The notes beneath the pieces are model-generated. The model ran no database searches. It saw only the letters and a list, made by a program, of their open reading frames with translations, and was not told the origin of the DNA. Made by a program: the position numbers and the translations under genes. This document shows positions 17,515 through 26,156 of a stretch of DNA of 64,000 bases, one piece after another; the first letter of the stretch is position 1, and every line of letters begins with the position of its first letter. This stretch comes from Photobacterium carnosum (lineage in GTDB: Bacteria > Pseudomonadota > Gammaproteobacteria > Enterobacterales > Vibrionaceae), in assembly GCF_002849605.1 (NCBI RefSeq), contig NZ_NPIB01000001.1:514052-578051 (forward strand), in the 5' to 3' direction.

Positions 17515-18774
17515 TTACTTCATTTTGTCATCAAGCCATTCAACCACTTCAGTCATCACTCGGTGATAGCCATCATAGATAGGTTTTTCTGGTAATGTCA
17601 TCGCCTTACCACCATAACTTGATAATGCAATCAGTTGATTATCTATTTCAGGGCAAACAGGATCATTTTTTAAGCCAATACCTAACATTGGAATATCAAC
17701 TCGACGACGACCTAAAATACCCTGATTTTTTAATGACCACGCAGGTAAATGTGATTTAATACTCGCTTCTGCTTGACCGTTTTTACCCATGCGAGATGCC
17801 AATACATCCAAATACATTCGAGGGATTTTATCTAATAACTTTGGCTGAGTAAGAAAGCTATTGATCGCACCACCAATACTGACACAGGTTTTTAAGCGTG
17901 TAGGCTCCATAAAACCAAGTCGAATCGCGGCATTGCCACCCATACGTAACCCAAGCATCGCAACATTACGATTATCGACCCATGGCACATCACGAATTTG
18001 TTGTAATAGTGCTTGGTGTAAACGGCTAGTATCTTCCGTTAAATTCCAACGATCACTGTGACCTACCGATGGCATATCAAGTGTGACCATCGCATATCCA
18101 GCAGGACCTAAATAATCGGCATATAAACGCCACAAATCACTTTGTAATGTTGCTAAACCACCACTGACAATTACCGTTGGTAAAAGCTTATCAGTGCGCG
18201 GTAAATGAATGAATGCCTCAAAGGTCTTATTTTCATATTTAACATCAATTTTACGCATATCATGTGGGCGTAATTCAATCGCTTCACGATAACTTTGATT
18301 AGCTTGTAATTCCGCTTGATCAGCCAACTGATCACCTTTTATATAAGGATATGCGGCAATACTGTAGTGAGTGCTAGCTTTAAATAATAACTCTGATGCG
18401 GCTAATTTATCGCCATTATTAACTGCCGTACGGGCTAATTGCTGATAATTTGAAGCAAGCTGTGACCATTCATAAGTCCAGTTGCCAGGGCGATAACCAA
18501 TAACAGTATCTAATAAGTGATCACTTGTACGTGGTGACGTTGAGCCTGCAATCCGCGCTAAAATAGCTTCTTGTTCAATCGGATCAACACCTTGCCAAAT
18601 CCATTGTGGTCGACGTAATACACGATACCATCCAAGCTGACTTTCACCATCAAGTGCATTGTTTACATCACCACGACGGACATGTGCAATTTTAACAATA
18701 TTCGATGTCTCTTTACTGGTTTGACGTGGAGCAAATAGCTTCTCTGATAAATTTTGTTTTAATGGTTCCGACAT
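17515..18774 (-). CDS. frsA: Fermentation/respiration switch protein FrsA
   Basis: 419-residue alpha/beta-hydrolase-like protein. In E. coli and Vibrio vulnificus FrsA binds unphosphorylated EIIA-Glc and shifts metabolism between respiration and fermentation. Family signatures are ALDGESQLGWYRVLRRPQWIW, VIGYRPGNWTYEW, AAYPYIKGDQLA, DMPSVGHSDRWNLTED and DVPWVDNRNVAMLGLRMGGN. The frame is open to 18798, but ATG 18774 is preceded by GGAGG on the minus strand. Its EIIA-Glc partner crr is encoded at 704-1213. Identification is strong; the enzymatic activity of the family is disputed. Confidence 0.93.
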   Translation of the reverse strand: MSEPLKQNLSEKLFAPRQTSKETSNIVKIAHVRRGDVNNALDGESQLGWYRVLRRPQWIWQGVDPIEQEAILARIAGSTSPRTSDHLLDTVIGYRPGNWTYEWSQLASNYQQLARTAVNNGDKLAASELLFKASTHYSIAAYPYIKGDQLADQAELQANQSYREAIELRPHDMRKIDVKYENKTFEAFIHLPRTDKLLPTVIVSGGLATLQSDLWRLYADYLGPAGYAMVTLDMPSVGHSDRWNLTEDTSRLHQALLQQIRDVPWVDNRNVAMLGLRMGGNAAIRLGFMEPTRLKTCVSIGGAINSFLTQPKLLDKIPRMYLDVLASRMGKNGQAEASIKSHLPAWSLKNQGILGRRRVDIPMLGIGLKNDPVCPEIDNQLIALSSYGGKAMTLPEKPIYDGYHRVMTEVVEWLDDKMK

Positions 18775-18852
18775 GGCTTCCTCCAACGTATATATCACTT
18801 TTATTAATAGACTTAGATAATATACCTAAACCGTAGTCAATAACTAAAAACC

Positions 18853-18884
18853 ATAAAAAAAGACGCCAACAACGTGGCGTCTTC
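18853..18884 (-). terminator. Terminator of gpt
   Basis: AAGACGCCA / TGGCGTCTT hairpin with a T-run on the minus strand, 76 bp past the gpt stop. Confidence 0.75.
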
Positions 18885-18959
18885 AATAAAACTTAGTTTC
18901 CAACTGCGATTATCATTACAATACTATTGTATTAATTGATCTGCATTTAGATAAGTTAA

Positions 18960-19418
18960 TTACTTTTTAGCAATAGGATCAACGAAAGTAACCGCCATAT
19001 CCCAAGGTTGTTCAATCCATGTATCTTGCGGAATGCTAACAACAAAATCATCAACTAAATGCTGGCCTGCAGGTTTAGCACATACCGTTACAAATTTAGC
19101 ACGAGGGTACATTTCACGAATCTTTTCAGCTGTACCGCCAGTATCAACAAGATCATCAACAACGATAAAACCTTCACCATCACCGTCTGCTTTCTTGATC
19201 ACTTTCATATCACGTTGATGATCATGATCATAGCTTGCGATACATACCGTATCAACATGACGAAGACCTAATTCGCGCGCCAAAATAGCAGCTGGCACTA
19301 AACCGCCACGGCTAACTGCAATAATACCTGTCCACTGCTCAGCCGGTAGCAATTTTTCTGCTAACTGGCGCGTGTACATTTGCATGTTATCCCAAGTGAT
19401 GACGAATTTATTACTCAT
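18960..19418 (-). CDS. gpt: Xanthine-guanine phosphoribosyltransferase
   Basis: Purine salvage enzyme that joins guanine, xanthine or hypoxanthine to PRPP. It has 152 residues, as in E. coli Gpt. The PRPP-binding motif [12 protein letters not shown] and the early [14 protein letters not shown] loop are present, with the base-binding end [15 protein letters not shown] lies upstream of ATG 19418. The leftward neighbour upstream is a purine permease gene 68 bp away, so uptake and salvage of the same bases are paired. Confidence 0.96.
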   Translation of the reverse strand: MSNKFVITWDNMQMYTRQLAEKLLPAEQWTGIIAVSRGGLVPAAILARELGLRHVDTVCIASYDHDHQRDMKVIKKADGDGEGFIVVDDLVDTGGTAEKIREMYPRAKFVTVCAKPAGQHLVDDFVVSIPQDTWIEQPWDMAVTFVDPIAKK

Positions 19419-19486
19419 AGTAAAACAACCTCTGAAACAGCGATTTAAAACCGCATAAATTTATGTAAGCATGAAAAATTTCACGC

Positions 19487-20776
19487 TTATAAGAAAATGA
19501 TCTTCGCAAGAAACAACGCTGAAATAGCCCAAACACTGATATTAACGTCACGTCCCTTGCCACTCAATGCTTTCACGACCGCAAACGTAATGAAACCAAG
19601 ACCAATACCTTCTGCAATTGAGTAGGTTAAAGGCATTAATAAACACACAACAACTACAGGAGCCGCTTCCGTTAAATCTCGCCAATCAATCGATACCAAG
19701 CCTGACATCATCAAAATAGCGACATAAAATAACGCTCCCGCCGTTGCATACGCAGGTACCATTCCAGCCAACGGTGCAAAAAATAACGCTAATAAGAATA
19801 ACACGCCAACAGTAACCGCGGTTAGGCCTGTACGACCACCAACTGCGACACCCGACACACTCTCAACAAAAGATGTCGTATTTGACGTACCTAGTAATGC
19901 ACCAATAGAAGTGGCTGTACTGTCAGCTAATAAAGCACGATTTAAACGCGGTAATTTACCGTCTTCACCAATCAAATTAGCTTTCGTCGCGACACCGACT
20001 AATGTCCCTGCCGTATCAAACAAATCAACAAACAAAAAAGCAAATACAATTGAAATTAAACCCACTTCCATAGCACCTGAAAAATCAAGCTGCATAAAGG
20101 TAGGAGCAATACTGGGTGGCATTGACATAATACCGTTGTAATCAACTTCACCGACAATAATACTGATTGTTGTTACAACTAAAATCGCAATTAATACTGC
20201 CGCTTTAAAACCACGTTGTACTAAAGAAATCGTTAAGAAAAAACCTAAAGCCGCCATTATTGCAGGAAAACTGGTTAAATCACCCGCGGTGACTAACGTC
20301 GCAGGACTTGCAACCACAATGCCTGATGTTTGTAGTGCAATAAACGCTAAAAACAAACCAATACCAGCAGAAATACCAATACGTAATGAATGGGGGATCG
20401 CATTAATAATCCATTCACGTACTCGCATAACACTCAGAGCAATAAAGCAGAGGCCGGATAAAAATACCGCCGCTAACGCTACTTGCCAAGTATGTCCCAT
20501 ACCTAATACTACGGTATAAGTAAAAAATGCATTAAGACCCATACCTGGCGCTTGTGCTACTGGATAGTTAGCATAAAAACCCATCACAAAACAACCAATC
20601 ATTGCCGCTAAACAAGTTGCAACAAACACTGCACCTTGATCCATTCCTGTACTGGCTAACATAGTGGGGTTGACAAAGATAATATAAGCCATTGTCAGGA
20701 AGGTAGTTACACCTGCCATAATTTCAGTGCGTACGGTCGTTCCATGTTCAGTGAGTTTAAATAACTTTTCTAGCAT
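19487..20776 (-). CDS. NCS2/AzgA-type purine permease
   Basis: 429-residue inner-membrane transporter with about 12-14 membrane segments. The N-terminus LFKLTEHGTTVRTEIMAGVT and FLTMAYIIFVNP, with AQAPGMGLNAFF and GTSNTTSFVESVSGVAVGGRTG further on, are hallmarks of the AzgA-like branch (E. coli GhxP, GhxQ, AdeP). Pairing with gpt suggests guanine/hypoxanthine uptake over adenine, but this is inference. The frame is open to 20926, yet homology begins at ATG 20776. An operator-like site 53 bp upstream (20829-20844) points to control by a LacI-family regulator. Confidence 0.88.
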   Translation of the reverse strand: MLEKLFKLTEHGTTVRTEIMAGVTTFLTMAYIIFVNPTMLASTGMDQGAVFVATCLAAMIGCFVMGFYANYPVAQAPGMGLNAFFTYTVVLGMGHTWQVALAAVFLSGLCFIALSVMRVREWIINAIPHSLRIGISAGIGLFLAFIALQTSGIVVASPATLVTAGDLTSFPAIMAALGFFLTISLVQRGFKAAVLIAILVVTTISIIVGEVDYNGIMSMPPSIAPTFMQLDFSGAMEVGLISIVFAFLFVDLFDTAGTLVGVATKANLIGEDGKLPRLNRALLADSTATSIGALLGTSNTTSFVESVSGVAVGGRTGLTAVTVGVLFLLALFFAPLAGMVPAYATAGALFYVAILMMSGLVSIDWRDLTEAAPVVVVCLLMPLTYSIAEGIGLGFITFAVVKALSGKGRDVNISVWAISALFLAKIIFL

Positions 20777-21092
20777 GCTTCTCGGTTCCTTAGAGAGATA
20801 CAATAAAGTAACAAACAACGCCAACAAATAGAAAACGATTGCGCAATCCATTTCGGAGCTGATTATAATCATGCGATCACGCAATTTCCAGATTTTATCG
20901 CCGAAAAGTGTAAAACAATAACTCACACGATAAACACTACCGAATAAATAATCATATTAAGCTTATTTATCATGATATTAACAACATAATAGGTATGGTT
21001 GATTTTTGAACATTTACTTTTTGTAAGTATTAAATACGTGTTAATAAATACCGATAACTAAAGCAAAGAAATGAAGACAATATAAAAGCAGC
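20777..21092. other. Upstream region of the purine permease
   Basis: 316 bp between the permease start and the terminator of the small leftward transcript. It holds the LacI-type operator at 20829-20844. No purine riboswitch core was found on either strand. Confidence 0.4.
20829..20844 (-). promoter_or_regulatory. PurR/CytR-like operator before the permease
   Basis: Read on the minus strand, GCGCAATCGTTTTCTA contains the PurR core GCAANCGNTTNC without mismatch; the two outermost consensus bases differ. The same minus-strand stretch ATTGCGCAATCGTTT occurs in front of ompK, so CytR is an alternative binder. Confidence 0.55.
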
Positions 21093-21124
21093 TAAAAAAA
21101 ACGCCACTTCAAATAGAAGTGGCG
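21093..21124 (-). terminator. Terminator of the small leftward transcript
   Basis: Perfect nine-base stem CGCCACTTC (21102-21110) / GAAGTGGCG (21116-21124), five-base loop, and an eight-T run on the minus strand. It is too far from the permease start (316 bp) to be its own and is oriented to end a transcript coming from about 21460. Confidence 0.85.
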
Positions 21125-21231
21125 GCAGAATGTTATAGATAACTGGATAGCATTATCGAGATATTCTTAATATAAGGGGACGAACAAACTTGCATTTGTC
21201 TTGTTAAAAGCAACAAAACAATAAAATCTAA

Positions 21232-21321
21232 TTAATAACGGTAAGGCGCTGGGTAATGGAAATTACTCGTATAAATAGCGCGGTTATTCCAAAAATGTGT
21301 CATCGAAGAAAATATTTTCAT
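21232..21321 (-). CDS. Candidate 29-residue peptide in an isolated transcript
   Basis: Short ORF from ATG 21321 to TAA 21232 with a well-placed ribosome binding site, AAGGTG, six bases upstream. The peptide starts MKIFSSMTHFWNNR and ends SNFHYPAPYRY. It is rich in aromatic residues (three Phe, one Trp, four Tyr, two His), basic, and has no membrane segment. I do not recognise it. It has its own predicted promoter and terminator, and a leader of about 140 nt with several possible stems. Either the peptide is functional, or it is a regulatory leader peptide whose translation is sensed. The proline-containing C-terminus makes ribosome stalling thinkable. Coding status is not proven. Confidence 0.5.
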   Translation of the reverse strand: MKIFSSMTHFWNNRAIYTSNFHYPAPYRY

Positions 21322-21344
21322 TTAAATCACCTTTATCATAAGCT

Positions 21345-21434
21345 CACCAACGTAATAGATGGTGGGTTGCCGTTATGGCTCACTTATTCTCGGTTCCTTG
21401 GAGGCGATATCTCGGGTTCATCCTGAACGTATCG
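21345..21434 (-). ncRNA. Candidate structured leader RNA
   Basis: On the minus strand this stretch can form at least three local stems: an outer CGATA/TATCG pair (21430-21434 with 21405-21409) enclosing GTTCA-GGA-TGAAC (21416-21428), a short GCC/GGC hairpin (21369-21379), and CACCA/TGGTG (21345-21349 with 21360-21364). It lies between a predicted promoter and the 29-codon ORF. I could not match it to a known riboswitch class by eye. Confidence 0.4.
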
Positions 21435-21469
21435 TGTTAATTATTATGCCACTAAAATGGCCTGATCAA

Positions 21470-21498
21470 ACTATAGCCAAAATGATATAAATTTACAA
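21470..21498 (-). promoter_or_regulatory. Sigma-70 promoter of the small leftward transcript
   Basis: Minus strand TTGTAA, 17 bases, TATAGT. The spacing is ideal and the hexamers match the consensus at four and five of six positions. The start point would be near 21463, about 142 nt before the 29-codon ORF. Confidence 0.65.
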
Positions 21499-21854
21499 CG
21501 TTTTTTTTAACCAGATCACACTTTTCACCTTTAATGCTTGAGAAATGGCTTTTACTGTAAATTTATTACATTATTTTTTGATTATTTTTCAATCTATCCG
21601 CTTTACATGTTTTTAGCATATTTAATTACATACAATGCATGACCATAGTAATAGCCGCGTATGGCATTAGCAGTAACGTAATAATCGCAGAAATCAGTGC
21701 TATAAGATTTTATTATTTGCGCTATCCCCCCTAAAGACAGAATGATATGCTAAAACCAAAGCGATAAAAATATTCGTTATCTATTTGTCATTTTACGGCT
21801 AACACCCTACAAAATGACACTAGCCCAATCTCGTATATAAAAAGGAAGGCTACC
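21499..21854. other. Intergenic region before pepD
   Basis: 356 bp, very AT-rich, between the small leftward promoter and pepD. Minus-strand TGTGATCTGG near 21511-21520 looks like a CRP half-site. A 31-codon rightward ORF near 21640 lacks a ribosome binding site. No terminator or strong repeat was seen. Confidence 0.35.
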
Positions 21855-23315
21855 GTGTCTGAAATTACTCAACTATCACCAAAAGCTGTTTGGCATTTCT
21901 TTGATCAGATTTGTTCAATCCCTCACCCTTCTAAATATGAAGAGCAACTAGCACAATACATTGTATCGTTCGCACAAGCTGAAGGGTTAGATGTTCGTCG
22001 CGATAATACAGGTAACGTTATTATTAAAAAACCAGCGACTGCTGGCATGGAAAACCGTAAAGGTGTCGTACTTCAAGCACACATTGATATGGTGCCACAA
22101 AAAAATGAAGACACCGTACATGACTTTACTCAAGATCCAATTCTGCCCTTTATTGATGGTGAATGGGTAACAGCGACAGGTACAACACTAGGTGCAGATA
22201 ATGGCATGGGCATGGCAACCTGTCTTGCAATTCTAGCGGCTAAAGACATCGAACATGGTCCATTAGAAATATTATTAACCATCGATGAAGAAACTGGCAT
22301 GACAGGTGCTTTTGGCTTGGAAGCTGGCTGGCTTGAAGGCGATATTCTATTGAATACTGACTCTGAGCAAGAAGGCGAAATTTACATGGGTTGCGCAGGC
22401 GGTGTTGATGTCGCGTTAACCATTGATATTCAACGTGAAGCTATTCCTGCTGAACATCAAGCAATTAAATTAGTCGTTAAAGGCTTAAAAGGTGGTCACT
22501 CTGGCTGTGATATTCACACAGGTCGAGGCAACGCTAATAAAATAATGGCGCGTTTCTTAGTCGGTCATGCTAATGAGCTTGATCTACGTATCAATAACTT
22601 CACTGGCGGTAGCCTACGAAATGCCCTACCTCGTGAAGCAACGGTAATTGCGACCTTACCAACAGCAAACATCGATAAACTTAATGCATTATTTGCAGAA
22701 TACCAACAAATCGTTAGTGTTGAGTTAGGCCATGTTGAAACTGACATTACACTATTTACCGAAGTATGTGCACAGCCTAACGATGTTATGGTACTCGCTG
22801 ATCAAACACGTTTAATCCATACGCTAAATGTTTGTCCTAACGGTGTTATTCGCATGAGCGATGATATTGAAGGAGTAGTAGAAACATCATTAAATATGGG
22901 TGTGATCACTACCGAAGCAAATAATGTAACGATCTTATGTCTGATCCGTTCATTGATCGACTCAGGTCGTAGCTACGTTGAAGGTATGTTGCAATCATTA
23001 GCGGCACTTACTGGCGCACAATGTGACGTATCTGGTGCATACCCTGGTTGGAAACCTGATGCTGATTCTGAAATCATGCAAGTATTCCGTGATACCTACC
23101 AACAAATGTACGGCAATAAGCCGAATATTATGGTGATCCACGCAGGTCTTGAGTGTGGTCTATTTAAAGAACCTTACCCAGAAATGGACATGTTGTCATT
23201 TGGTCCAACAATCAAATTCCCTCACTCTCCTGATGAGAAAGTGAAAATTGATACCGTACAAATGTTCTGGGATCAAATGCTAGCGATTCTAAAAAATATT
23301 CCTGTTAAAAAATAA
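21855..23315 (+). CDS. pepD: Aminoacyl-histidine dipeptidase (peptidase D)
   Basis: Zinc-dependent cytosolic dipeptidase of the M20 family, broad specificity including carnosine-type dipeptides. It has 486 residues, close to E. coli PepD. Signatures are LQAHIDMVPQKN, GTTLGADNGMGMA, TIDEETGMTGA, NTDSEQEGEIYMGCAGG and IHAGLECGLF. The start is GTG 21855, preceded by AAGGAAGG at 21842-21849; MSEITQLSPKAVW aligns with the E. coli N-terminus. It is followed by a strong bidirectional terminator shared with dinB. Confidence 0.97.
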   Translation: MSEITQLSPKAVWHFFDQICSIPHPSKYEEQLAQYIVSFAQAEGLDVRRDNTGNVIIKKPATAGMENRKGVVLQAHIDMVPQKNEDTVHDFTQDPILPFIDGEWVTATGTTLGADNGMGMATCLAILAAKDIEHGPLEILLTIDEETGMTGAFGLEAGWLEGDILLNTDSEQEGEIYMGCAGGVDVALTIDIQREAIPAEHQAIKLVVKGLKGGHSGCDIHTGRGNANKIMARFLVGHANELDLRINNFTGGSLRNALPREATVIATLPTANIDKLNALFAEYQQIVSVELGHVETDITLFTEVCAQPNDVMVLADQTRLIHTLNVCPNGVIRMSDDIEGVVETSLNMGVITTEANNVTILCLIRSLIDSGRSYVEGMLQSLAALTGAQCDVSGAYPGWKPDADSEIMQVFRDTYQQMYGNKPNIMVIHAGLECGLFKEPYPEMDMLSFGPTIKFPHSPDEKVKIDTVQMFWDQMLAILKNIPVKK

Positions 23316-23343
23316 CACGAATAGCTAATTTGACAACCAGTTC

Positions 23344-23370
23344 AAAAACGGGCCCTGCGCCCGTTTTTTA
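23344..23370. terminator. Bidirectional terminator between pepD and dinB
   Basis: ACGGGC / GCCCGT stem with a five-base loop, A-run on the left and T-run on the right, between two converging genes. Confidence 0.9.
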
Positions 23371-23395
23371 TTATTCAATATGATCATCCAGACAA

Positions 23396-24469
23396 TCAAA
23401 AACCAAACGATAATTGTTGAGCCTTTAATCCTTGCTCTAAACCAACACTTAATCCAATTAAACGAATTTCTCGTCCTTGTTGACGAGTCAGTGCTTCTGT
23501 TAATAATGTCACAAATTGCTGTTTATCGAGTTTAGGACAACTATGCTCTACCGTTGTTTGCTGAAAATCTGCAAATTTTAGTTTTATCCCTTGTTTTGCA
23601 ATATTCAGTTGTGGTCGTACTTTTCGTAACCGCTGTTCAAGCTCTACATGTAGAAGCTCAATTACCTGCCAACATTCATCAAAACTACTAATATTTTTAT
23701 TAAACGTACGTTCAACTCCAACCGATTTACGCTGGCGCTCCACAATCACTTCTCGTTCATCAATACCATGAGCGCGTAACCATAATGATTGCCCAAACTT
23801 ACCGAACTGTTGCAATAACTGCTGTTGAGCATAATTTTGCACGTCACGACCAACATATAACCCTTGCTGATGCAGTTTCTGAATAGTGACTTTCCCTACC
23901 CCTGGAATTTTCTCCAGTTTAAGCTCGGCGACAAAATCATCCACTTGATCAGGAGTAACGACATATTGACCATTAGGCTTATTAAGATCAGAGGCGACTT
24001 TTGCTATAAATTTAACCGGAGCAATCCCAGCAGATGCGGTTAATCGCAGTTCTTGCTCAATCGTTTGGCGAATATGTAGTGCAATCAAGGTTGCAGAACC
24101 ATGAAGCATCTCGCAATCACTGACATCTAAATACGCTTCATCTAATGACAATGGCTCAATTTTATCGGTATAACGAGCAAAGATAGCCCGTATTTGTTGA
24201 GAAACCTGACGATACACTTCCATTCGCCCATGCACTAACGTTAAATGTGGACACAGTTTCATCGCTTGTGCGGTTGGCATTGCAGAATGAATACCATATT
24301 TACGCGCTAAATAATTACAAGTACTCACTACGCCACGTTGTTCAGAGCGACCACCAATAGCAATAGGAATATCACGTAAGGCAGGGTTATCGCGCATTTC
24401 AACAGCCGCATAAAAACAATCCATATCAACATGGATAATTTTACGTTGGATTGGCAATGGATTGGTCAC
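23396..24469 (-). CDS. dinB: DNA polymerase IV
   Basis: Y-family translesion polymerase of the SOS response. Palm-domain acidic residues are visible: Asp15 in HVDMDCFYAA and Asp110-Glu111 in SLDEAYLDV. Helix-hairpin-helix (KIPGVGKVTIQKLHQ) and little-finger regions follow. The C-terminal QLSFGF is a likely sliding-clamp binding motif, like QLVLGL in E. coli. It has 357 residues against 351 in E. coli. A perfect LexA box lies 33 bp upstream, so it is DNA-damage inducible. Confidence 0.97.
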   Translation of the reverse strand: MTNPLPIQRKIIHVDMDCFYAAVEMRDNPALRDIPIAIGGRSEQRGVVSTCNYLARKYGIHSAMPTAQAMKLCPHLTLVHGRMEVYRQVSQQIRAIFARYTDKIEPLSLDEAYLDVSDCEMLHGSATLIALHIRQTIEQELRLTASAGIAPVKFIAKVASDLNKPNGQYVVTPDQVDDFVAELKLEKIPGVGKVTIQKLHQQGLYVGRDVQNYAQQQLLQQFGKFGQSLWLRAHGIDEREVIVERQRKSVGVERTFNKNISSFDECWQVIELLHVELEQRLRKVRPQLNIAKQGIKLKFADFQQTTVEHSCPKLDKQQFVTLLTEALTRQQGREIRLIGLSVGLEQGLKAQQLSFGF

Positions 24470-24499
24470 AGTAAATACTCATCAATGAACACAGCAAAT

Positions 24500-24519
24500 A
24501 ACTGTTTTTATATACAGTT
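24500..24519 (-). promoter_or_regulatory. LexA (SOS) box before dinB
   Basis: AACTGTTTTTATATACAGTT: CTGT-N8-ACAG with symmetric flanks, 33 bp upstream of the dinB start codon. This is the classical LexA operator of gammaproteobacteria. Confidence 0.9.
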
Positions 24520-24653
24520 GTTATACGCTAATTTACTTAATCACTGTCAATATAGCAATGATCTATTTGGATTGAAGATAGCCACTAATGACGCGAGTTA
24601 GAGTATCTCAACTTAAATATCCATCACTTTAATCTTAGCTTAAATAACACATA

Positions 24654-24697
24654 TAAAAAAACCTAGATATGACAAAGTCTTTGTCTAACCTAGGCTT
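24654..24697 (-). terminator. Terminator after nqrM
   Basis: Long hairpin with outer CCTAG/CTAGG and inner GACAAAG/CTTTGTC pairs and a seven-T run on the minus strand, 40 bp past the nqrM stop. It ends the apbE-nqrM unit. Confidence 0.8.
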
Positions 24698-24736
24698 TAA
24701 CGTAAGTAATGACTTACATATTAATATTTAAATCAG

Positions 24737-24958
24737 TTAAATAATCTGATTTTTCTTCCATTCAGCTTGACGTTCTGCGCGGGCTTCACGCTTTTTACGC
24801 GCATCGCACGGTTCTGGGCAATCACATTCTTTCGCGATCCCAATCCCGTCTAAGCCACCACAACTGCCACTAACAGATTTACGTTGAAAAATATAGCCTA
24901 CTGCCATTGCAATAATAACCAGTAGAAAAGCAGCAAATGTTACTAAATAAATTGCCAT
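24737..24958 (-). CDS. nqrM: Na+-NQR maturation protein NqrM (DUF539)
   Basis: 73-residue membrane protein needed for maturation of Na+-translocating NADH:quinone reductase, proposed to deliver iron for the site between NqrD and NqrE. It has one N-terminal membrane helix (about residues 3-24) and four conserved cysteines at 33, 45, 47 and 51 (SCGGL and CDCPEPC), then a charged tail. A ribosome binding site of the GAGG type precedes ATG 24958. It follows apbE by 11 bp and is the last gene of the nqr locus. Confidence 0.93.
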   Translation of the reverse strand: MAIYLVTFAAFLLVIIAMAVGYIFQRKSVSGSCGGLDGIGIAKECDCPEPCDARKKREARAERQAEWKKNQII

Positions 24959-24969
24959 GGACGCCTCTA

Positions 24970-25995
24970 TTATTTTTTATCTACGTATTGCTCAAAAGTC
25001 TTTGATTTGTATTCAATAAAGCCATCTTTGGTCTTTACAATCAACATGACTGGAATATTTTCTTGGTTTGCAAGCGCAATTGATTCATCCTCTCCCATTA
25101 CCGAGAAGGTTGTCGCATAAGCATCAGCCGTCATGCATGATGATGCAATAACGGTTACAGACACGACATGATTATCAATCGGACGACCCGTTTTAGGGTT
25201 AATCAAGTGTGAGTAGCGTACACCATTCTCATCAAAGTAATTACGGTAATCACCTGATGTTGCAATCGCCATATTGCCCACTTGCAGAATTTCTTGCACT
25301 GCACGCTCATTCTCTACTGGTTTTTCAACTGCAATCCGCCATAAAACATTGGCTTGATTTTTACCTTGCAAGCGTAATTCACCACCAACATCGACCATGA
25401 AATTTTTAACGTGTAAGTCATCTTTTAGATAATCAGCAACAACGTCAACCCCATAGCCTTTCGCAATTGAAGATAAATCAACATAAAGCTTAGCTTCGTC
25501 TTTTACTAATTGATTACCCGCTAACACTTGCAGATGCTGATAACCCACTTCAGAAAGACGAGTAGTCACATCTTTATCAGTTGGAATTGATTCTGGACGC
25601 GCTTCAGGACCAAAGCTCCATAAATTAACCACAGGCCCAACAGTGACATCATAAGCACCATGACTAACGTTAGAGATACGTAATGCTTCAGTGATTACTT
25701 TTGCTGTCGCTGCTGAGACTGGAAAAGGTTTATTCGCTGGTGATTGATTAAATAGGCTTAATTCAGATTGTGGACGATAGGTCGACATTTGATCATTAAC
25801 CAACTCTAAACGACGATCAATCTCTTGTTGGATCACTTTCGTTGTTGGTAAACCATCTTGATTAATTATTTTAATTGAATAATAGGTTCCCATTGTCGAG
25901 CCATTAATAGTGATTTGCTGACGCTGATCACCACAGCCGGCAAGCGCTAACAATGCTGTAACCACAACTACAGCCCGAATAAGGAACATTTTCAT
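24970..25995 (-). CDS. apbE: FAD:protein FMN transferase ApbE
   Basis: Lipoprotein that attaches FMN covalently to threonine in the SGAT-type motifs of NqrB and NqrC, using FAD, on the periplasmic side. The signal peptide ends in lipobox LALAGC. Family motifs are NGSTMGTYYSIKI, DLSSIAKGYGVD, VDVGGELR and SVTVIASSCMTADAYAT. ATG 25995 has GGAG upstream. Its substrates NqrB and NqrC are encoded just upstream, but a hairpin with a T-run separates nqrF from apbE. Confidence 0.95.
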   Translation of the reverse strand: MKMFLIRAVVVVTALLALAGCGDQRQQITINGSTMGTYYSIKIINQDGLPTTKVIQQEIDRRLELVNDQMSTYRPQSELSLFNQSPANKPFPVSAATAKVITEALRISNVSHGAYDVTVGPVVNLWSFGPEARPESIPTDKDVTTRLSEVGYQHLQVLAGNQLVKDEAKLYVDLSSIAKGYGVDVVADYLKDDLHVKNFMVDVGGELRLQGKNQANVLWRIAVEKPVENERAVQEILQVGNMAIATSGDYRNYFDENGVRYSHLINPKTGRPIDNHVVSVTVIASSCMTADAYATTFSVMGEDESIALANQENIPVMLIVKTKDGFIEYKSKTFEQYVDKK

Positions 25996-26102
25996 TCAAC
26001 TACTCCAATGAAATAAAAGGTAATTTTTACTCTAGCGACCATAGTTAGTCGTCACTAACTGATAATAACCACAATAAAAATAACATTACTATTCATTAAT
26101 AA

Positions 26103-26137
26103 TGAAAAAGGCTGACCTTAATAGGCCAGCCTTTTTT
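26103..26137 (-). terminator. Terminator between nqrF and apbE
   Basis: AAGGCTG-A-CC / GG-C-CAGCCTT stem with a six-base loop and five T on the minus strand, 20 bp past the nqrF stop. It should lower or stop transcription into apbE-nqrM unless there is read-through. Confidence 0.75.
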
Positions 26138-26156
26138 CAAGGCGAAGGGCTAGTAA

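Noticed and set aside
20777..20926. 50-residue N-terminal extension of the purine permease
   Set aside because: Family similarity starts at ATG 20776, and the extension would cover the operator at 20829-20844.
20777..21092. Purine riboswitch in front of the purine permease
   Set aside because: The conserved core (TATGG and GTTTCTACC with the expected loops) was not found on either strand; an operator-like site is present instead.
21640..21735. 31-codon rightward ORF before pepD
   Set aside because: No ribosome binding site and no recognisable sequence features.
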